Numbered from the stretch's first letter, positions 9,232 through 18,600 are shown. The stretch is DNA of 64,000 bases from Thermoanaerobaculia bacterium (GCA_022823665.1 JAJEHN010000036.1:62001-126000), one strand, 5' to 3'. Numbers and translations are program-made. The notes: generated by a model not told the origin, from the letters alone.

Positions 9232-10112
9232 CCAAGGCGATCAAAGAGAAGAGCCGGCTCAGCAAGGAGGACTGGCGCGAGTACACAAAGACGGTTTGGA
9301 GCATCGCCAACACGAAGCACGGGGAGCATCCGGCCGTGTTCCCAGCGGAGATCCCCCATCGACTGATCAAGCTCTTCACCTGGCACGGCGAAACCGTCCT
9401 CGATCCGTTCGCCGGAGTCGGAACGACCGCAGAAGCCGCAATCGACCTAGGACGTCGGGTCGTCTGTGTGGAGCAAAGCGATGAGTACACGGACATCATC
9501 CACCGGGATTGCGGGAAACTGAGGAACGGTCGCCTGACCGCGAAGGAACTGATGGATGTCGTGCACGGAGACAGTCGCGACCTGTCGTTCCTGGAGGACT
9601 CTTCCGTAGCGCTGGTCGTTACGAGCCCGCCCTACTGGAACAAGGCCGACTACGGTGGCTCCGGCACCAATCTCGGGAGCATCGCCGGTTACAGGCAGTT
9701 CCTGCACGAGATCAGGCCGGTCTTCGAGGAATGTCATCGAGTGCTCCAACCGGGGCGCAAGTGCTGTCTCGTAACGGCAAACGTCAACCAGCACACGGAC
9801 CGGGGTCTCTTGACCTTTCCGCTGGCCGCAGACTTCGGCGCCATCCTGCGGGACGTGGGTTTCGCGATGGTCACGGAAATCGTCTGGTCGAAGGATGGCA
9901 CCGGCGGACGTTGGGGATCTGCAAACGCGCAACGACCCATCTTCGGGAGCTACCCCTACCCTCCGAACTTCCTGTTCAAGAACGTCCACGAGTACATCCT
10001 GGTCTTCTCGAAGTCACCGTCGAGGAAATCGAAGGGACCGAAGGTCGTGCCCTACGATGAACTGATGGCCCTGGAGGGCCCATCCGGCGTCGGACAGGCT
10101 CCCGGGAGATGA
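9219..10112 (+). CDS. DNA methyltransferase, TSPPYW type, permuted motif order
   Basis: 297-residue DNA amino-methyltransferase. HPAVFPAEIPHRLIKLF (residues 37-53) resembles the motif X region, LDPFAGVGTT (61-70) is SAM motif I, and TSPPYW (135-140) is catalytic motif IV of the form common in N4-cytosine enzymes. In most enzymes with this signature motif IV comes first and X-I last; here the order is X-I then IV, a circular permutation resembling the gamma-type layout. GGGAGG at 9208-9213 lies 5 nt before the GTG start, which overlaps the end of the first methylase by 13 nt. Together with that enzyme it probably protects the two strands of an asymmetric recognition site. N6-adenine activity cannot be excluded. 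Confidence 0.82.
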   Translation: MFRLTKAIKEKSRLSKEDWREYTKTVWSIANTKHGEHPAVFPAEIPHRLIKLFTWHGETVLDPFAGVGTTAEAAIDLGRRVVCVEQSDEYTDIIHRDCGKLRNGRLTAKELMDVVHGDSRDLSFLEDSSVALVVTSPPYWNKADYGGSGTNLGSIAGYRQFLHEIRPVFEECHRVLQPGRKCCLVTANVNQHTDRGLLTFPLAADFGAILRDVGFAMVTEIVWSKDGTGGRWGSANAQRPIFGSYPYPPNFLFKNVHEYILVFSKSPSRKSKGPKVVPYDELMALEGPSGVGQAPGR

Positions 10113-10119
10113 CGAGGTC

Positions 10120-11217
10120 ATGGAGTACGAGTTTCACCTTCAAGACCCCACCTCGCGCGACACCGTCTATCTGTTCGAGGCGATCGTCGATGCGTTGTCG
10201 GGCGCGGAGGTTTGCGAGGGGATGTTCGCCTTCGCGTCTCGCGCCGGCGTGGATTCCCTTATCGGCGATCCGGCCACTCAGAGTTTCCTGAGGCAATCCA
10301 GGATGTCGTTGCTCGTCGGCCTGGACGCGGTCACGGATCGCCAAGCTCTGGAGTGTCTGAGGGAGCGGGAGAGGGAACACGACCGTCTGAGCGTACGGGT
10401 CTTCAAGAATCCGACAAGTGCTCTGTTCCATCCGAAGATCGCGCGCTTCAGCTATCCGGATGGGCGGCGGTCCGTGATCGTCGGTTCTGGCAATCTCACC
10501 CCGGGAGGTCTTCAACAGAACTTTGAGGCCTTCAGTGTGATGAGGACGGACGCGGGCGAATCCGCAGGCGTATCGTCCTGGGATCGCTTCCTGGCCGATC
10601 AAGATACCCATATCGGAGGGATAGACGCGGAAGCGCTAGAACTTGCGGCCAGGAACGTCTTGAGACGTCGTCCGAGACGCGGTCGACAGGGGCCGACGAA
10701 GGGCCCGACAGTAGTCGAGGCTGAGATCGATGGCGGCGTCGTCGGAGGAGGAACGGGCCGGTTCCTGGTCGCGCGCGTTCCGAGGGCCGGGGACAGGTGG
10801 AATCAGGTGCACTTCAACCGCCCCGTCATCGAGGACTTCTTCCAGATTCGGCACGGCACTCACGAGCGGGTGTACCTGCGTGAGTGCCGTGGAGAATCGG
10901 ATTTCGGCGAGCAGGAGGTGCGACCCTGCGTGTACAGCGAGAGGAACAAGAACCTGAAGATCGAGGTCGCTTCGCATGCGGGCGAGGCCTATCCGGATGA
11001 CGGACCGCCCATCGCTCTCTTCCAGGAGCTTCAGGTCCGGTCGTTCGCGTACCTGCTCCTAATGCCGGGCGAGCCGGGATACGCCGAGTTGAATCGCTTG
11101 ACGATGGACTTGCCTTCAGTCGGCAAGGGGCTTCCTCGCGTCCTTACCCTAGGCGATAGGGTCGCATCGGCATGGCCGAACTGTCCGCTGGTGGAGAAGC
11201 CGCCGACAACCCAGTGA
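10120..11217 (+). CDS. Phospholipase-D-fold restriction endonuclease candidate
   Basis: 365-residue protein with one HKD-type catalytic half-site. H104-P-K106 is followed by the strand VIVGSGNLTPGG with G122-S123-G124-N125, matching the HxK...GSxN pattern of PLD nucleases. GSGNLTPGGL in particular resembles restriction enzymes of the BfiI/NgoFVII type, which work as dimers sharing one active site and need no metal. It starts 7 nt after the second methylase behind a GAGG box. The C-terminal 200 residues probably recognise DNA. The context of two methylases and a small regulator supports restriction rather than lipid chemistry. The last 46 nt overlap the start of the next gene, a LolD ATPase, and carry that gene's promoter-like sequence. 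Confidence 0.72.
   Translation: MEYEFHLQDPTSRDTVYLFEAIVDALSGAEVCEGMFAFASRAGVDSLIGDPATQSFLRQSRMSLLVGLDAVTDRQALECLREREREHDRLSVRVFKNPTSALFHPKIARFSYPDGRRSVIVGSGNLTPGGLQQNFEAFSVMRTDAGESAGVSSWDRFLADQDTHIGGIDAEALELAARNVLRRRPRRGRQGPTKGPTVVEAEIDGGVVGGGTGRFLVARVPRAGDRWNQVHFNRPVIEDFFQIRHGTHERVYLRECRGESDFGEQEVRPCVYSERNKNLKIEVASHAGEAYPDDGPPIALFQELQVRSFAYLLLMPGEPGYAELNRLTMDLPSVGKGLPRVLTLGDRVASAWPNCPLVEKPPTTQ
11146..11162 (+). promoter_or_regulatory. ACCCTA-N5-TAGGGT inverted repeat with -10 box of lolD-like gene
   Basis: Perfect 6-bp inverted repeat whose right arm (TAGGGT, 11157-11162) also serves as a -10-like box ending 9 nt before the ATG at 11172. It lies inside the 3' end of the PLD-nuclease gene, so the transporter gene probably has its own leaderless, possibly operator-controlled promoter there. 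Confidence 0.4.
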
Positions 11218-11927
11218 CGAGCGCTGTCGAGGCGGGTAAGCGCGCGCCCGATGCCCTTCGCTTCGAGCAGGTCGCCAAGTCCTACGGGACGGAGGCGGGC
11301 ACCGTCGAGGTCCTTCGCGGTATCTCGTTCTCTCTCGAGGCCGGGGAGGCGATGGCCGTCACCGGACCCTCCGGCAGCGGCAAGAGCACCCTGCTGCATC
11401 TCGCCGCGACGCTCGAGACGCCGACTTCGGGCAGCATTCGGATCAGCGGTGAGGCAGCCCACGACCTGCCCGAACGCGAACTGGCGGCGTTCCGTAGCCG
11501 GCGCGTCGGCCTGGTGTTTCAGGATCACTACCTGCTGCCGCAGTACACGATGCTGCAGAACGTGCTGTTGCCGACGGTTGCGGCCGGTAACGGGCAGGAC
11601 GACGCGGAAGAGCGGGCCCGGACGTTGCTGGAGCGGGTCGGCCTCGGCGACCGGGTCGATCATCGGCCGGCGCAGGTGTCGGGTGGAGAACGCCAGCGGG
11701 CCGCGATCGTGCGGGCGGTGATCAACCGGCCGGGTCTTCTCCTCTGCGACGAGCCCACCGGCAACCTGGACGCCGAGACGGCCGGGGCCGTGGCCGACCT
11801 GCTGCTTGAGCTTCACGCGGGTGAGGAGAGCGCGCTGATCGTCGTGACCCACAGTGCGGAACTGGCGGCGCGGCTGCCGCGGCGGGTCGAGTTGCGTGCT
11901 GGCCTGCTGGGGGAGGTTGCCGGCTGA
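11172..11927 (+). CDS. ABC transporter ATP-binding protein, LolD/MacB type
   Basis: 251-residue cytoplasmic ATPase of an FtsX-type ABC system (LolCDE/MacB group). It shows Walker A GPSGSGKST (65-73), the Q-loop within GLVFQDHYLLPQYTMLQNVLLP, the signature VSGGERQR, Walker B LLLCDEPTGNLD and the switch histidine in VVTHS. The ATG at 11172 is favoured by the TAGGGT box 9 nt upstream; a GTG at 11214 overlapping the nuclease stop (GTGA) is the alternative and would drop 14 non-conserved residues. Its cognate permease is most likely the 1140-residue FtsX protein at 15685, which lacks its own ATPase. The two are separated by a secreted peptidase gene. Confidence 0.85.
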   Translation: MAELSAGGEAADNPVTSAVEAGKRAPDALRFEQVAKSYGTEAGTVEVLRGISFSLEAGEAMAVTGPSGSGKSTLLHLAATLETPTSGSIRISGEAAHDLPERELAAFRSRRVGLVFQDHYLLPQYTMLQNVLLPTVAAGNGQDDAEERARTLLERVGLGDRVDHRPAQVSGGERQRAAIVRAVINRPGLLLCDEPTGNLDAETAGAVADLLLELHAGEESALIVVTHSAELAARLPRRVELRAGLLGEVAG

Positions 11928-12022
11928 AGGCCAGACGGGTCGGCGGAGCGGAGTTGTCGCCGCCGCGAGTTCAGTCGCGGAGGCGGCGACGCCGTCAATG
12001 ACGGAAGTCGGGGTCAATGGTG

Positions 12023-12042
12023 TAGTCTCACGAAACTCGTGA
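12023..12042 (+). promoter_or_regulatory. TAGTCT box and TCACGA-aac-TCGTGA palindrome before metallopeptidase
   Basis: A TAGTCT -10-like hexamer (12023-12028) runs into a perfect 6-bp inverted repeat with a 3-nt centre (12028-12042). A repressor bound there would cover the transcript start of the downstream secreted protein. The preceding 95 bases after the ATPase stop show nothing else recognisable. Confidence 0.45.
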
Positions 12043-12069
12043 CAGATGGCGAAGGAGAGGGGGCTGCGA

Positions 12070-15000
12070 ATGGTGAAGTGGCAAGTCCGTGCCGTAGCGT
12101 GTGTACTGGCGCTCGTTTCGGCGCACGAAGGAGAGGCGGCCGGTCTCCGGGCCGCCGACGTTCCGGAGGCGGCCGGGGGCTACTCGGACTGCGTGCCGTC
12201 CGCGCCTCAGATTGCCTTCGACCACGGCTACACGGTGAGCATGTGCATCGAGCGCGAGGTGGATGGCGAGCTCGTTCATACGGACGCGTTCGACTACGAG
12301 CTCGATTCCAGCAAATCGGGTCTGCTCTACTTCTTCGAACGGGAGAACGTCGAGGTGCTGGTCAAGGTCCTGGACGGCTGCGCTGAGAACGGTCACCGCT
12401 GGGTGTTCGTCGCGCCGGTGACGACGCTCGCGTTCAATCTGCAAATCGAGGAAACGGCGACGGGGAAGCGCTGGACGCACCGGAATCCTCGGGGCGGCGG
12501 GACGGCCACGACGGCGGGCGACCTGACGGCGTTCCCCTGTGGTTCGGCAACCGCTTCGACGGCAACGGCGGAGTCACCCCCCCCCCCCCCCCCGGTTTGG
12601 CTTGACGGCGCCGGCCGGACGGGCGTAGCGCCATCCAACCGCCTGGAGGCGCGGCCAGCCGGAAGCCTCGCGGAACCGGTTGCGGTTTCGGGCGATCGTG
12701 CCGAAGCGGTCTTCGGAGCGGCGGGGGCCGGCAATCCGGCGACCTGCCAGCCCCGGCCGGTGGCCACCTTGCGCGGCGGCTTCACCGTGAACATGTGCGC
12801 CGAGGACGGGAACGGCGGAGTGTTCCAGGTCAAGGACTACGGACTGGACTCGGACCGGTCGGCCCTCCTCTACTTCTTCGAACGGGACAACGCGGAGATG
12901 CTGGTCAAGGTCCTCAATGGCTGCAGCCACAACGAGCATCGCTGGGTGTTCGTCGCGCCCGTGACGACGCTCGCCTTCAATCTCTCCGTGACGCCGCCGG
13001 ACGGCGGCAGGCCGTGGACCCATCAGAACCCGGCCGGCAGGACGGCCGAGGCGAAGAGTGATCTGACCGCGTTCCCGTGCTCCGCCACTTCGGGCGACGG
13101 TTCCATATCGGGGCAGGTTACGGGGTTCAGGGGCGACTATGCGAACGTCGAAGTGCTCCTGACGGCACGGGGCGTTCTGCGCGTCGTGCGGCCGGACGCC
13201 TTTGGCTGGTTCAAGTTCGATGGCCTGGCCGATGGCCAGTATGCGGTCAAGGTGCAGGCGCCGGGGCATCGAGTGACGCCGGCCCGGCTGATTCGTGTTC
13301 CTTCCTTCGACGGCCCGAACAGGCCTTTCGACCTGACGCCGATTCCGACAAGTCCGTTCGTCTTTCACTGGGAGGAGGATCAGAGCACCGCCGGCACGGA
13401 GTACGCCGCGGCGGTCAACGAACCGCTTGAGGTCGAGATCGGAGGTGCGGTGGGAACCGTTGCCGACAACTCGGCCGCGACGATCCTGGCCAACAAGTTC
13501 AAGGTGCAGCTTGTGGATACGGACGAGGGCGCCTGGAGCCAGGAACACGCGTGGCGCATGCTGACGACGATGGAGACCATCCCGCAGGTTGATTGGCGGC
13601 CCCCTGTTCCCTCCCGGTGGCGGCTCACGTCCCGTTTCCTGCGGAACGATATCGAGATCGAAAGGGCGCCGGACAGCATTACGGTCGCGGTTTCCGAGGC
13701 CGCATTCGTCAACGCTCGCCCGCTCGTCGCCACGGTGGAGGGAAAGCGTGGAATCTGGTACTCCAAGCGGCTCCACCACGCGCTCGTGCGGTTCGTGACG
13801 GACAACGGCCGCGACCTGCGCGCTTACGAGTGGATCTTCGAGAAGCGCTACGGCGTAACGACGGAGATCGACGACTACAGCGCGCTCACCTGGCCGACCG
13901 GAGGCGAGGATCCCGACCGGTTCCAGCGGTTCAAGGCCGAGGAGATCCTCACGATTCTCAACATGCTCGAGGAGTTTCCGAGCGGCATGCACAAGACCCA
14001 GGGCCTGAATCACCTCATTCGCCGCAGGGACGGCACGAAGCATCCCCTGTATCCACTCGCGCCCGCCGTGGCCTGGCCGGACGCCGGCTACGTGGAGTTC
14101 ATGGAGTCCGGCTTCAACCTGGGTGACGGCGAGCACATTCAGCGGCTGGTGTTACACGAGAAGGCGCACTTCCTCTGGGAGCACGTCTTCGATCAGAAGA
14201 CCCGGGACGACTGGATCCGGCTGGGCGGTTGGTATCGGGATCCGGAGAGCCCTTCAGGCTGGTCCACCACGAAGCAGACCGAGTTTGCGTCCTACTACGC
14301 CCATGCGTTGAACCCGAACGAGGACATGGCCGAAACGATCTCCTTCTTCATCATCCAACCGGACAAGCTCCGCTCCCGGTCGGTCGGCAAGTACGAGTTC
14401 ATTCGCGACCGGATCATGCAGGGGAACCTTTACGTTTCGAGGATCCGAGAGGATCTGACCTTCACCGTCTACAACCTGTTTCCCGACTACGTCTTTCCCG
14501 GCAAGGTCCGTCGCGTGGACATTCGGGTGGACGGAGCGCCTCATGAGGACAAGAAGCTGCGCGTGGAGATCGAACTGCACGCGCTGGATCGGGTTCTTGA
14601 AGGCGCCTCCAGAGCGTTCACGAGGGTTAGCAGCAGCGTCGGCACATACTTCGACCTGCACCTCTGGCCCGTGGACGCCAGTGGGCGACGCCGCGGTGGC
14701 GTCGGGACGGTGCTGGTTGGCACGAAGACGCTGGACCGGAACGCCAAGGCGGGCTGGTGGACGCCGGGCCAGTTGATCATCAAGGACGCCGTTGGCAACG
14801 AGCGTTTTCAACGTGGCGGCGACTTCGGTTGGAAGCTCTTTATCGACAATCCTCTCGAGGACTGGGGGCCGCCGGAGTACGTGCCGGGAACGGCGCGCCT
14901 GGAACGGAGCCAGGGTGTGGTGCAGGGACACTCCGTGCAGACCGTCATAGCGACCTGGGGCGTCACCGAGAGCAACATGGCCCAAGACAGGTTTGCTTGC

Positions 15001-15618
15001 TCGGCTGGCCTGGTCAACGACCATGTGACCACGTACACCTATCAGAAGTTCGGGCCGTTCCGGTTCGACACCGGACTTTGCGAGGTGACCCTTCCCATGC
15101 CCGACTACATGCCGTCTTCCAGATACGAGCTTCAGTTCATAAGAATGGAAGATCAGGCGGGGAACCGCGGTCGCGTGGAGTTCGGCCGGGACCAGGGTCG
15201 CGAGAGGCCGCCGAGCATCCGCGTGACGACGTCGAATCCGGACACCGAGGCCCCTGAACTGGATCTCAACAGAATCACTGTCTCGTCGAGGCCTTCGAAA
15301 CCGGAGGCGCCGAACGGAGAGACGTTCGTCACGTTGACGTTCTACGTCCGCGACAACATCTCCGGCTACACGGGAACTCTGGTGTACTTCCGGGATCCTC
15401 AGGGCCTCAGACACTATTCTCGCAGCTACGACGAACACCGGTTCACTCTCTATCCGCCAGAAGATCCCACCCGGTGGAAGAAGCACACCCTGGTCCACGT
15501 CCTGCCTGTCGGTTCGGCGCCGGGAACCTGGGGCGTTGCCAGCATGACGCTCGAGGACCGTGCCCAGAACTTCGTGTTCGAGGACTTCACCGAGACAATC
15601 CGCTTCGAAGTGGACTGA
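12070..15618 (+). CDS. Large secreted zinc metallopeptidase-like protein with duplicated domain
   Basis: 1182-residue exported protein. The start at 12070 puts AAGGAGAGGGGG at Shine-Dalgarno distance and gives a signal peptide (MVKWQVRAVACVLALVSAHEG); an ATG at 12046 is the alternative. Two copies of a roughly 115-residue cysteine-bounded domain (core LLYFFER, NGH/NEHRWVFVAPVTTLAFNL, DLTAFPC) flank a 17-C run encoding prolines. A carboxypeptidase-regulatory-like fold follows (GSISGQVTGF...GQYAVKVQAPGH). The catalytic-looking H696-E-K-A-H700 comes next, with Glu751 or Glu755 in NEDMAET as possible third zinc ligand (gluzincin pattern), then Ig-like C-terminal domains. It sits between the ATPase and permease of an ABC system and may be an exported client. 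The peptidase activity is inferred only from HExxH. Confidence 0.65.
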   Translation: MVKWQVRAVACVLALVSAHEGEAAGLRAADVPEAAGGYSDCVPSAPQIAFDHGYTVSMCIEREVDGELVHTDAFDYELDSSKSGLLYFFERENVEVLVKVLDGCAENGHRWVFVAPVTTLAFNLQIEETATGKRWTHRNPRGGGTATTAGDLTAFPCGSATASTATAESPPPPPPVWLDGAGRTGVAPSNRLEARPAGSLAEPVAVSGDRAEAVFGAAGAGNPATCQPRPVATLRGGFTVNMCAEDGNGGVFQVKDYGLDSDRSALLYFFERDNAEMLVKVLNGCSHNEHRWVFVAPVTTLAFNLSVTPPDGGRPWTHQNPAGRTAEAKSDLTAFPCSATSGDGSISGQVTGFRGDYANVEVLLTARGVLRVVRPDAFGWFKFDGLADGQYAVKVQAPGHRVTPARLIRVPSFDGPNRPFDLTPIPTSPFVFHWEEDQSTAGTEYAAAVNEPLEVEIGGAVGTVADNSAATILANKFKVQLVDTDEGAWSQEHAWRMLTTMETIPQVDWRPPVPSRWRLTSRFLRNDIEIERAPDSITVAVSEAAFVNARPLVATVEGKRGIWYSKRLHHALVRFVTDNGRDLRAYEWIFEKRYGVTTEIDDYSALTWPTGGEDPDRFQRFKAEEILTILNMLEEFPSGMHKTQGLNHLIRRRDGTKHPLYPLAPAVAWPDAGYVEFMESGFNLGDGEHIQRLVLHEKAHFLWEHVFDQKTRDDWIRLGGWYRDPESPSGWSTTKQTEFASYYAHALNPNEDMAETISFFIIQPDKLRSRSVGKYEFIRDRIMQGNLYVSRIREDLTFTVYNLFPDYVFPGKVRRVDIRVDGAPHEDKKLRVEIELHALDRVLEGASRAFTRVSSSVGTYFDLHLWPVDASGRRRGGVGTVLVGTKTLDRNAKAGWWTPGQLIIKDAVGNERFQRGGDFGWKLFIDNPLEDWGPPEYVPGTARLERSQGVVQGHSVQTVIATWGVTESNMAQDRFACSAGLVNDHVTTYTYQKFGPFRFDTGLCEVTLPMPDYMPSSRYELQFIRMEDQAGNRGRVEFGRDQGRERPPSIRVTTSNPDTEAPELDLNRITVSSRPSKPEAPNGETFVTLTFYVRDNISGYTGTLVYFRDPQGLRHYSRSYDEHRFTLYPPEDPTRWKKHTLVHVLPVGSAPGTWGVASMTLEDRAQNFVFEDFTETIRFEVD
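12190..13082 (+). repeat. Tandem duplicated domain, 543-bp period
   Basis: Two domain-length copies inside the metallopeptidase gene, at about 12190-12540 and 12740-13082. Segments such as CGCTGGGTGTTCGTCGCGCC recur exactly 543 bases apart (the gtcaaggtcct block at 12361 and at 12904). 543 is 181 codons, so unequal recombination would remove or add one copy in frame. Confidence 0.8.
12577..12593 (+). repeat. 17-C homopolymer inside a coding region
   Basis: An uninterrupted run of seventeen C residues encodes a proline stretch in the linker between the two duplicated domains. As assembled, the frame stays open across it. A change of one or two bases would terminate the 1182-residue protein after about 170 residues, so the tract is a candidate slipped-strand contingency switch, and it is also error-prone in sequencing. 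Confidence 0.9.
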
Positions 15619-15646
15619 CGCCGGCCGGTTGCGGGTGTGCCGGCGT
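15618..15646 (+). terminator. Hairpin after metallopeptidase stop
   Basis: ACGCCGGC (15618-15625) can pair with GCCGGCGT (15639-15646), a perfect 8-bp stem with a 13-nt loop beginning at the stop codon. No T-run follows, so an intrinsic terminator is only tentative; it may protect the mRNA 3' end instead. Confidence 0.35.
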
Positions 15647-15672
15647 CCGCCGGAGAGGACTGGCGGGACGGA

Positions 15673-15678
15673 TAGTCT
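15673..15678 (+). promoter_or_regulatory. TAGTCT -10 box, probable leaderless start
   Basis: TAGTCT ends 6 nt before the ATG of the FtsX-type permease, which implies that the permease can be transcribed independently of the metallopeptidase and with no 5' leader. Confidence 0.45.
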
Positions 15679-15684
15679 CGGGGC

Positions 15685-18600
15685 ATGAGCGTCTTCGCCA
15701 GCCTGCGCCACTACTGGCGCGCGAACATGGCCGTCGTGCTGACGGCGGCCGTCGCCGCGTCCGTGCTGACAGGTGCCCTGATGGTCGGAGACTCGGTGCG
15801 GGGGAGCCTGCGCGAGCTCACCCTCGACCGGCTGGGCGGCATCGACTACGCCCTGCTCGGCGCCGGCTTCTTCCGTGAGCGCCTCCGGGACGAGCTGACC
15901 GTCGACGGGCAGTTCTCGGCCGGCTATGGGCCGGTGTCGGCCGCCATCCTCATGCAGGGCGGCGTGGTCGAACCCGAGAGCGGCCGGCGCGCCGCCCGGG
16001 TCAACGTGCAGGGGATCGACGACGAGTTCGCCGCCTTCTTCCCGGGCAGCGAGGAGGCGCTCGACCTGTCCCGGCGCGAGGGCCAGCTCTTCGCGTCGCT
16101 GGCGGTCAATCGTTCGCTGGCCGAGGCGCTCGCCGTCGGGCCGGGCGATTCGGTCGTGCTCTATCTGGAGCGACCGAGCGAGGCGCCGCGGGCCAGCCTG
16201 ATGGGGGAGAAGGACCCGGAGGACCAGTTGGAGAGCGTGCGGCTGAGCGTCGTCTCGGTGCTCGACGACGTTGGCGTGGGGAGCTTCGGGCTGGTGCCGC
16301 ACCAGAGCCAACCGCTGGTCGCCTACGCGCGGCTGCGCGACCTGCAGCGGGAGCTGGATCGCCGCGGGCTGGCGAACGCGCTGCTCGTGGGGGAGCTCGC
16401 CGGAGCGGAAGGCGGCGCCGGGGCCGATCCCGAGGCCGCGGCCCTGGACCTCGAGCGGTGGATCCGCGCGCAGGCCCGGGCGGAGGACTTCAGCCTCGCG
16501 TTCGTCGAGGCGGAGGACCACCTGCGGGTCGCCACGTCGCAGATCGTGTTCGGCGAGGAACTCGCCGCGGCGGTCGAGGTTCTGGCGGCGGACGCGGGCG
16601 TCGAGGCGCTCGGCGTGTCGACCTACCTCGCCAACCGCACCGCGGCGGAGAACGGCTCGGCGGCGCCGTACTCGACGATCGCCGCGCTCGACACCGGGAG
16701 AGCCGGGGAACTCGGCGTGCTGCGGCTCGCCGACGGCCGACCGGCGCCCGCACTCGGGCCGGGCGAGGTGCTGGTCAACACGTTCCTGGCGGAAGACCTC
16801 GAGATCGGGGAGGGCGACCGGCTGGCGCTCGACTACTTCGTCGTCGGCGACCGCGAACAGTTGATCGAGCGCACGGTTCAGACCACCGTGGCGGGCGTGG
16901 TCGAGATGGCGGGCTGGGCCGCGGACCGGAACCTGACGCCCGACTTTCCCGGCGTCGCCGACGCCGACAACATGAGCGACTGGGATCCGACCTTTCCGGT
17001 CGATCTCGGCCGTATCCGGGACCGGGACGAGGCGTACTGGGACGAGTACCGCGGCACACCGAAGCTGTTCGTCGACCTGGACTACGGCGCCGAGCTCTGG
17101 TCCAGCCGCTTCGGCCTCCTGACCTCGTTGCGGTTGCTGCCGGCGGAAGGGAGCGATCCGGCTCGGCTCCGGATCGCCCTCGAAGCGGAGGCGCCGGCGA
17201 GCATCGCGCTTCACGCGGCCGGCCTGGCGGTCGAGCCGGTCAAGGCCGCGGGGCTGCGCGGCGCAACCGGCGCTACGGACTTCGGAGGGCTGTTCATCGG
17301 TTTCAGCCTGTTCCTGATCGTCTCCGCGGCGCTGCTGGTGGGCCTGTTCTTCCGTCTGGGAACGGAGAGCCGCGCCAGCGAGATGGGCCTCCTGCTGGCC
17401 CTCGGCCACGGCATCAGGCGGGTGCGGCGGCGCTTCCTGCTGGAAGGGGCGTTGCTCGGCGGTGCGGGCGTCCTGCTCGGCCTGAGCGGAGCGGTGCTCT
17501 ACGCCGGCGCGATGATGGCCGCCCTCCGCACGCTGTGGCGCTCGGCCGTGGGTTCGAGCCACCTGTACCTGCATGTCGAGCCGCTGACTCTGGCCCTGGG
17601 CGGGGCGGGTTCGCTGCTTGTCGTGTTCTTCGCGATCCGGGGCGCGGTTGGGCGCCTGGCGGCGGTCTCGCCCATCCGGCTGCTGCGGGGAGAGACTGCC
17701 GAGCTACCGCCGGCGGTTTCCGTGCCGGGCCGGAGGGCGCGCTGGACGAGGGGAATCGCCGGCGGTCTCGCGGTGGCCCTGCTGGCCGGGTCGGCGGCCG
17801 CCCCGGCATCGGCGGCCGCCTACCTGTTCTTCTCGGGCGGCGCCTGCCTGCTGATCGCCGGGCTCGCCGGCTTCACGCTGTGGCTCCGCCGCCGACCGGA
17901 GGCGCCGCTTCGCGGCTGGTCCTGGCGGGCCGGGTCGAGCATGGCGGCCGCCAACGCTTCGCTCAACCCGGGCCGTAGCCTGCTCTGCGCCGCCCTCGTG
18001 GCGAGCGCGTCGTTCGTCATCGTGGCCGTGGGCGCCTATGGGCTTCGCTTCGGCGAGGAGACGCGGGACCTGGATTCGGGCGCCGGGGGATTCGACCTGG
18101 TCGCCGAGTCCGACGTCTCCATCCTCGCCGACCTGACGAGCGTGGAGGGCCGCTACGACCTGGGTTTCGGGAGGGAGGCGTCGGAACTCGTCGGCGGGAA
18201 CGAGATCGTGGCTTTCCGGACGGTGCCCGGGGACGACATCAGTTGCCTGAACCTGTTCCAGCCGGAGCGGCCGCGGCTGCTCGGCGCGCCGCCGGAGTTC
18301 ATCGAGCGCGGGGGCTTCCGCTTCCAGTCGCTCGTCGACCGGGCGGGGGACAATCCGTGGGCGCTGCTGGAGGAGGACCTGGGCCCAGGGGTGGTGCCGG
18401 CGATCGGAGACTTCAACTCGGTCATGTGGATCCTGCACTCGGGGCTGGGCCAGAGCATCGAAATGGAAACGGAGCGGGGCGAGACGATCGAGCTGCGGCT
18501 GGTCGGGCTCCTGCGCAAGAGCGTGTTCCAGAGCGAGCTCGTGATCTCCGAGGCGAACCTGGCCAGGCACTTCCCGACCCGGACCGGAGCGTCGTACTTC

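Noticed and set aside
6818..11217. DISARM or BREX defence system
   Set aside because: A methylase plus PLD protein recalls DISARM, but there is no helicase, DUF1998 or DrmA gene, and no PglZ or BrxC for BREX. A restriction-modification reading fits the four genes better.
14254..17574. Open reading frame of 1106 codons on the minus strand
   Set aside because: Antisense shadow of the metallopeptidase and FtsX permease genes; no recognisable domain, signal or ribosome site.
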